From Parachlorella kessleri (Eukaryota; Chlorophyta; Trebouxiophyceae; Chlorellales; Chlorellaceae), in NCBI GenBank assembly GCA_001598975.1, contig BBXU01002807.1, forward strand, positions 1 through 34,940: a DNA stretch of 34,940 bases, read 5' to 3'. Below, piece by piece: positions 34,013 to 34,940 of this stretch; position 1 is the stretch's first letter, and every line of letters starts with the position of its first letter. A program made the position numbers and the translations under genes. The notes beneath the pieces were generated by a model. It was not told the DNA's origin. It did not search any database and was given only the letters and a program-made list of their open reading frames with translations.

Positions 34013-34918
34013 TCAAGGTACTCCCCAGCCCCCTGGCCGCATCTCTTGCTTCTGCTGCTGCTGCTCGCCGTGCTGCTCCAGCGCCTGCTGCTGCTGCTGT
34101 TGCCCCTCACTGGCTTCCTCTCTCCGTGGGAGTCTGGGCGTCCTGGGTGCAACAGACAGTCTAGGGCTGCGGGCGGGCTGCCCTGGCAGCAGGCCAGCAG
34201 CCAGGGGCCAGTCCAGGGGCATCTTCAGCCACGGCTCCGCGGGCTTGGCACCCTGGGGCATCGACTGCACGGGCAGCGCCAGGGCAAGCAAATGCTTCAG
34301 CATACGGGGGCTGCTATGGTTGCCGCGTGTTTTCACGTGAGCAGCCCTGCCCTGCACACTTCGCGTCCACCGCACCCCACCGCCGCACACAGCATAAAAC
34401 AAACACGCCCCCTCCCCTCCACATCCCGCCGCCACCCGCAATGTGCCGTCAACAATGTGACCCCAGCTACCTATCACCCCTCCCCATCTCTCCCCCTTCA
34501 GTGGTATTGCCTACCATCCCCCCAGCACTCAGGCCCAGGCACCCAACCCCCCTCCTCAAGCTGGCAAGGGTAGGTTGCCAGCAAGACTAACTAAGTGCAA
34601 ACCATCATAACACCACCCCCCCCCCAACACACGCACACACACCACACTTCACACACAGCCCGCCTGGCAAGAGCCCCTGCGCGCACGTACACAACAGTGG
34701 CCCTTGATGTTGCTGTTACAGTCCTGCACCGCTAAGCCCCTCTCACCCTTGCGGGGCAGGGCGACAGGTCGTCTAGGAGGCGGCAGCGCAGCGCAAAGCG
34801 CTCCACGGTCTGCAGGCTCCACACCTTGTTCATGCTGGCGTAGCAGCCGGGCCAGGCGGGACGGTCGGGGCGTACCGCAAACGAACTGATGGTGCCCAGA
34901 TGCGCCATCAGGTTGTAC
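34013..34918 (-). CDS. Unrecognised gene, C-terminal exons (5' end outside window)
   Basis: Two exons join in phase: 34918-34747 (enters with one base completing a codon) and 34351-34013 (TGA), encoding about 169 residues. The first exon encodes YNLMAHLGTISSFAVRPDRP and MNKVWSLQTVERFALRCRLL, which looks folded and well conserved in codon use. The second begins GRAAHVKTRG, continues with PRMLKHLLALALPV and a Pro-rich stretch, and ends in a Gln/Glu-rich tail. Codon choice (CTG, AAG, CAG, GAG, GTG) supports this frame over the alternative. A donor inside the last exon (GGA|GTACCT near 34021) cannot be excluded. I do not recognise the family, and upstream exons lie beyond 34940. Confidence 0.6.
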
Positions 34919-34940
34919 CTGCAGGTTAAACAATGTCATA

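Noticed and set aside
34626..34746. Additional small exon between the two last-gene exons
   Set aside because: The required intron would be about 23 bases, too short; direct joining of 34747 to 34351 keeps the frame.
1..34940. CRISPR array, bacterial operon, prophage or biosynthetic cluster
   Set aside because: Every gene is intron-split and eukaryotic in type; no spaced direct-repeat array or clustered pathway genes were seen.

Overview
The window is nuclear DNA from a green alga, most likely a chlamydomonadalean chlorophyte. The evidence is GC-rich coding sequence with strong G/C third positions, many short exons split by 100-700 bp introns that end in TGCAG, TGTAA-type poly(A) signals, polyglutamine and CAG tracts, and a plastid transit-like leader. 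The genus cannot be read from the sequence. Gene models were built by hand from splice-site phase and protein-family fit; there is no transcript evidence behind them.

Layout, left to right: (1) 1-6956 (+), the 3' part of an HRQ1/MrfA-type DNA helicase with a DUF1998/MZB C-terminus; (2) 7933-10085 (+), a BTB/POZ protein with a Cys/His- and Gln-rich tail; (3) 15490-11745 (-), a membrane PlsC-type lysophospholipid acyltransferase; (4) 16122-17835 (+), a universal stress protein with an N-terminal leader; (5) 23391-19103 (-), a plant-type histidine phosphatase (phosphoglycerate-mutase-like); (6) 24173-26441 (+), a small, probably plastid-targeted protein that I do not recognise; (7) 28869-27660 (-), a complete LSM8 gene; (8) about 29841-32814 (+), a Ser/Thr kinase whose DFG motif reads DFQ; (9) 34940-34013 (-), the C-terminal exons of an unrecognised gene. 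From gene 2 onward the strands alternate strictly, which gives three head-to-head pairs (3/4, 5/6, 7/8) and four tail-to-tail pairs.

The genes do not form a pathway: DNA repair, lipid synthesis, stress response, mRNA decay/splicing and signalling are simply neighbours. The unusual content is in the introns. Several contain degenerate second copies of the downstream 3' splice site plus the start of the next exon. At least four introns need a GC donor. A short dispersed repeat occurs five times, mostly close to splice sites, and one copy is flanked by 13-bp direct repeats like a target-site duplication. No self-contained novel system (defence island, biosynthetic cluster, CRISPR) is visible.
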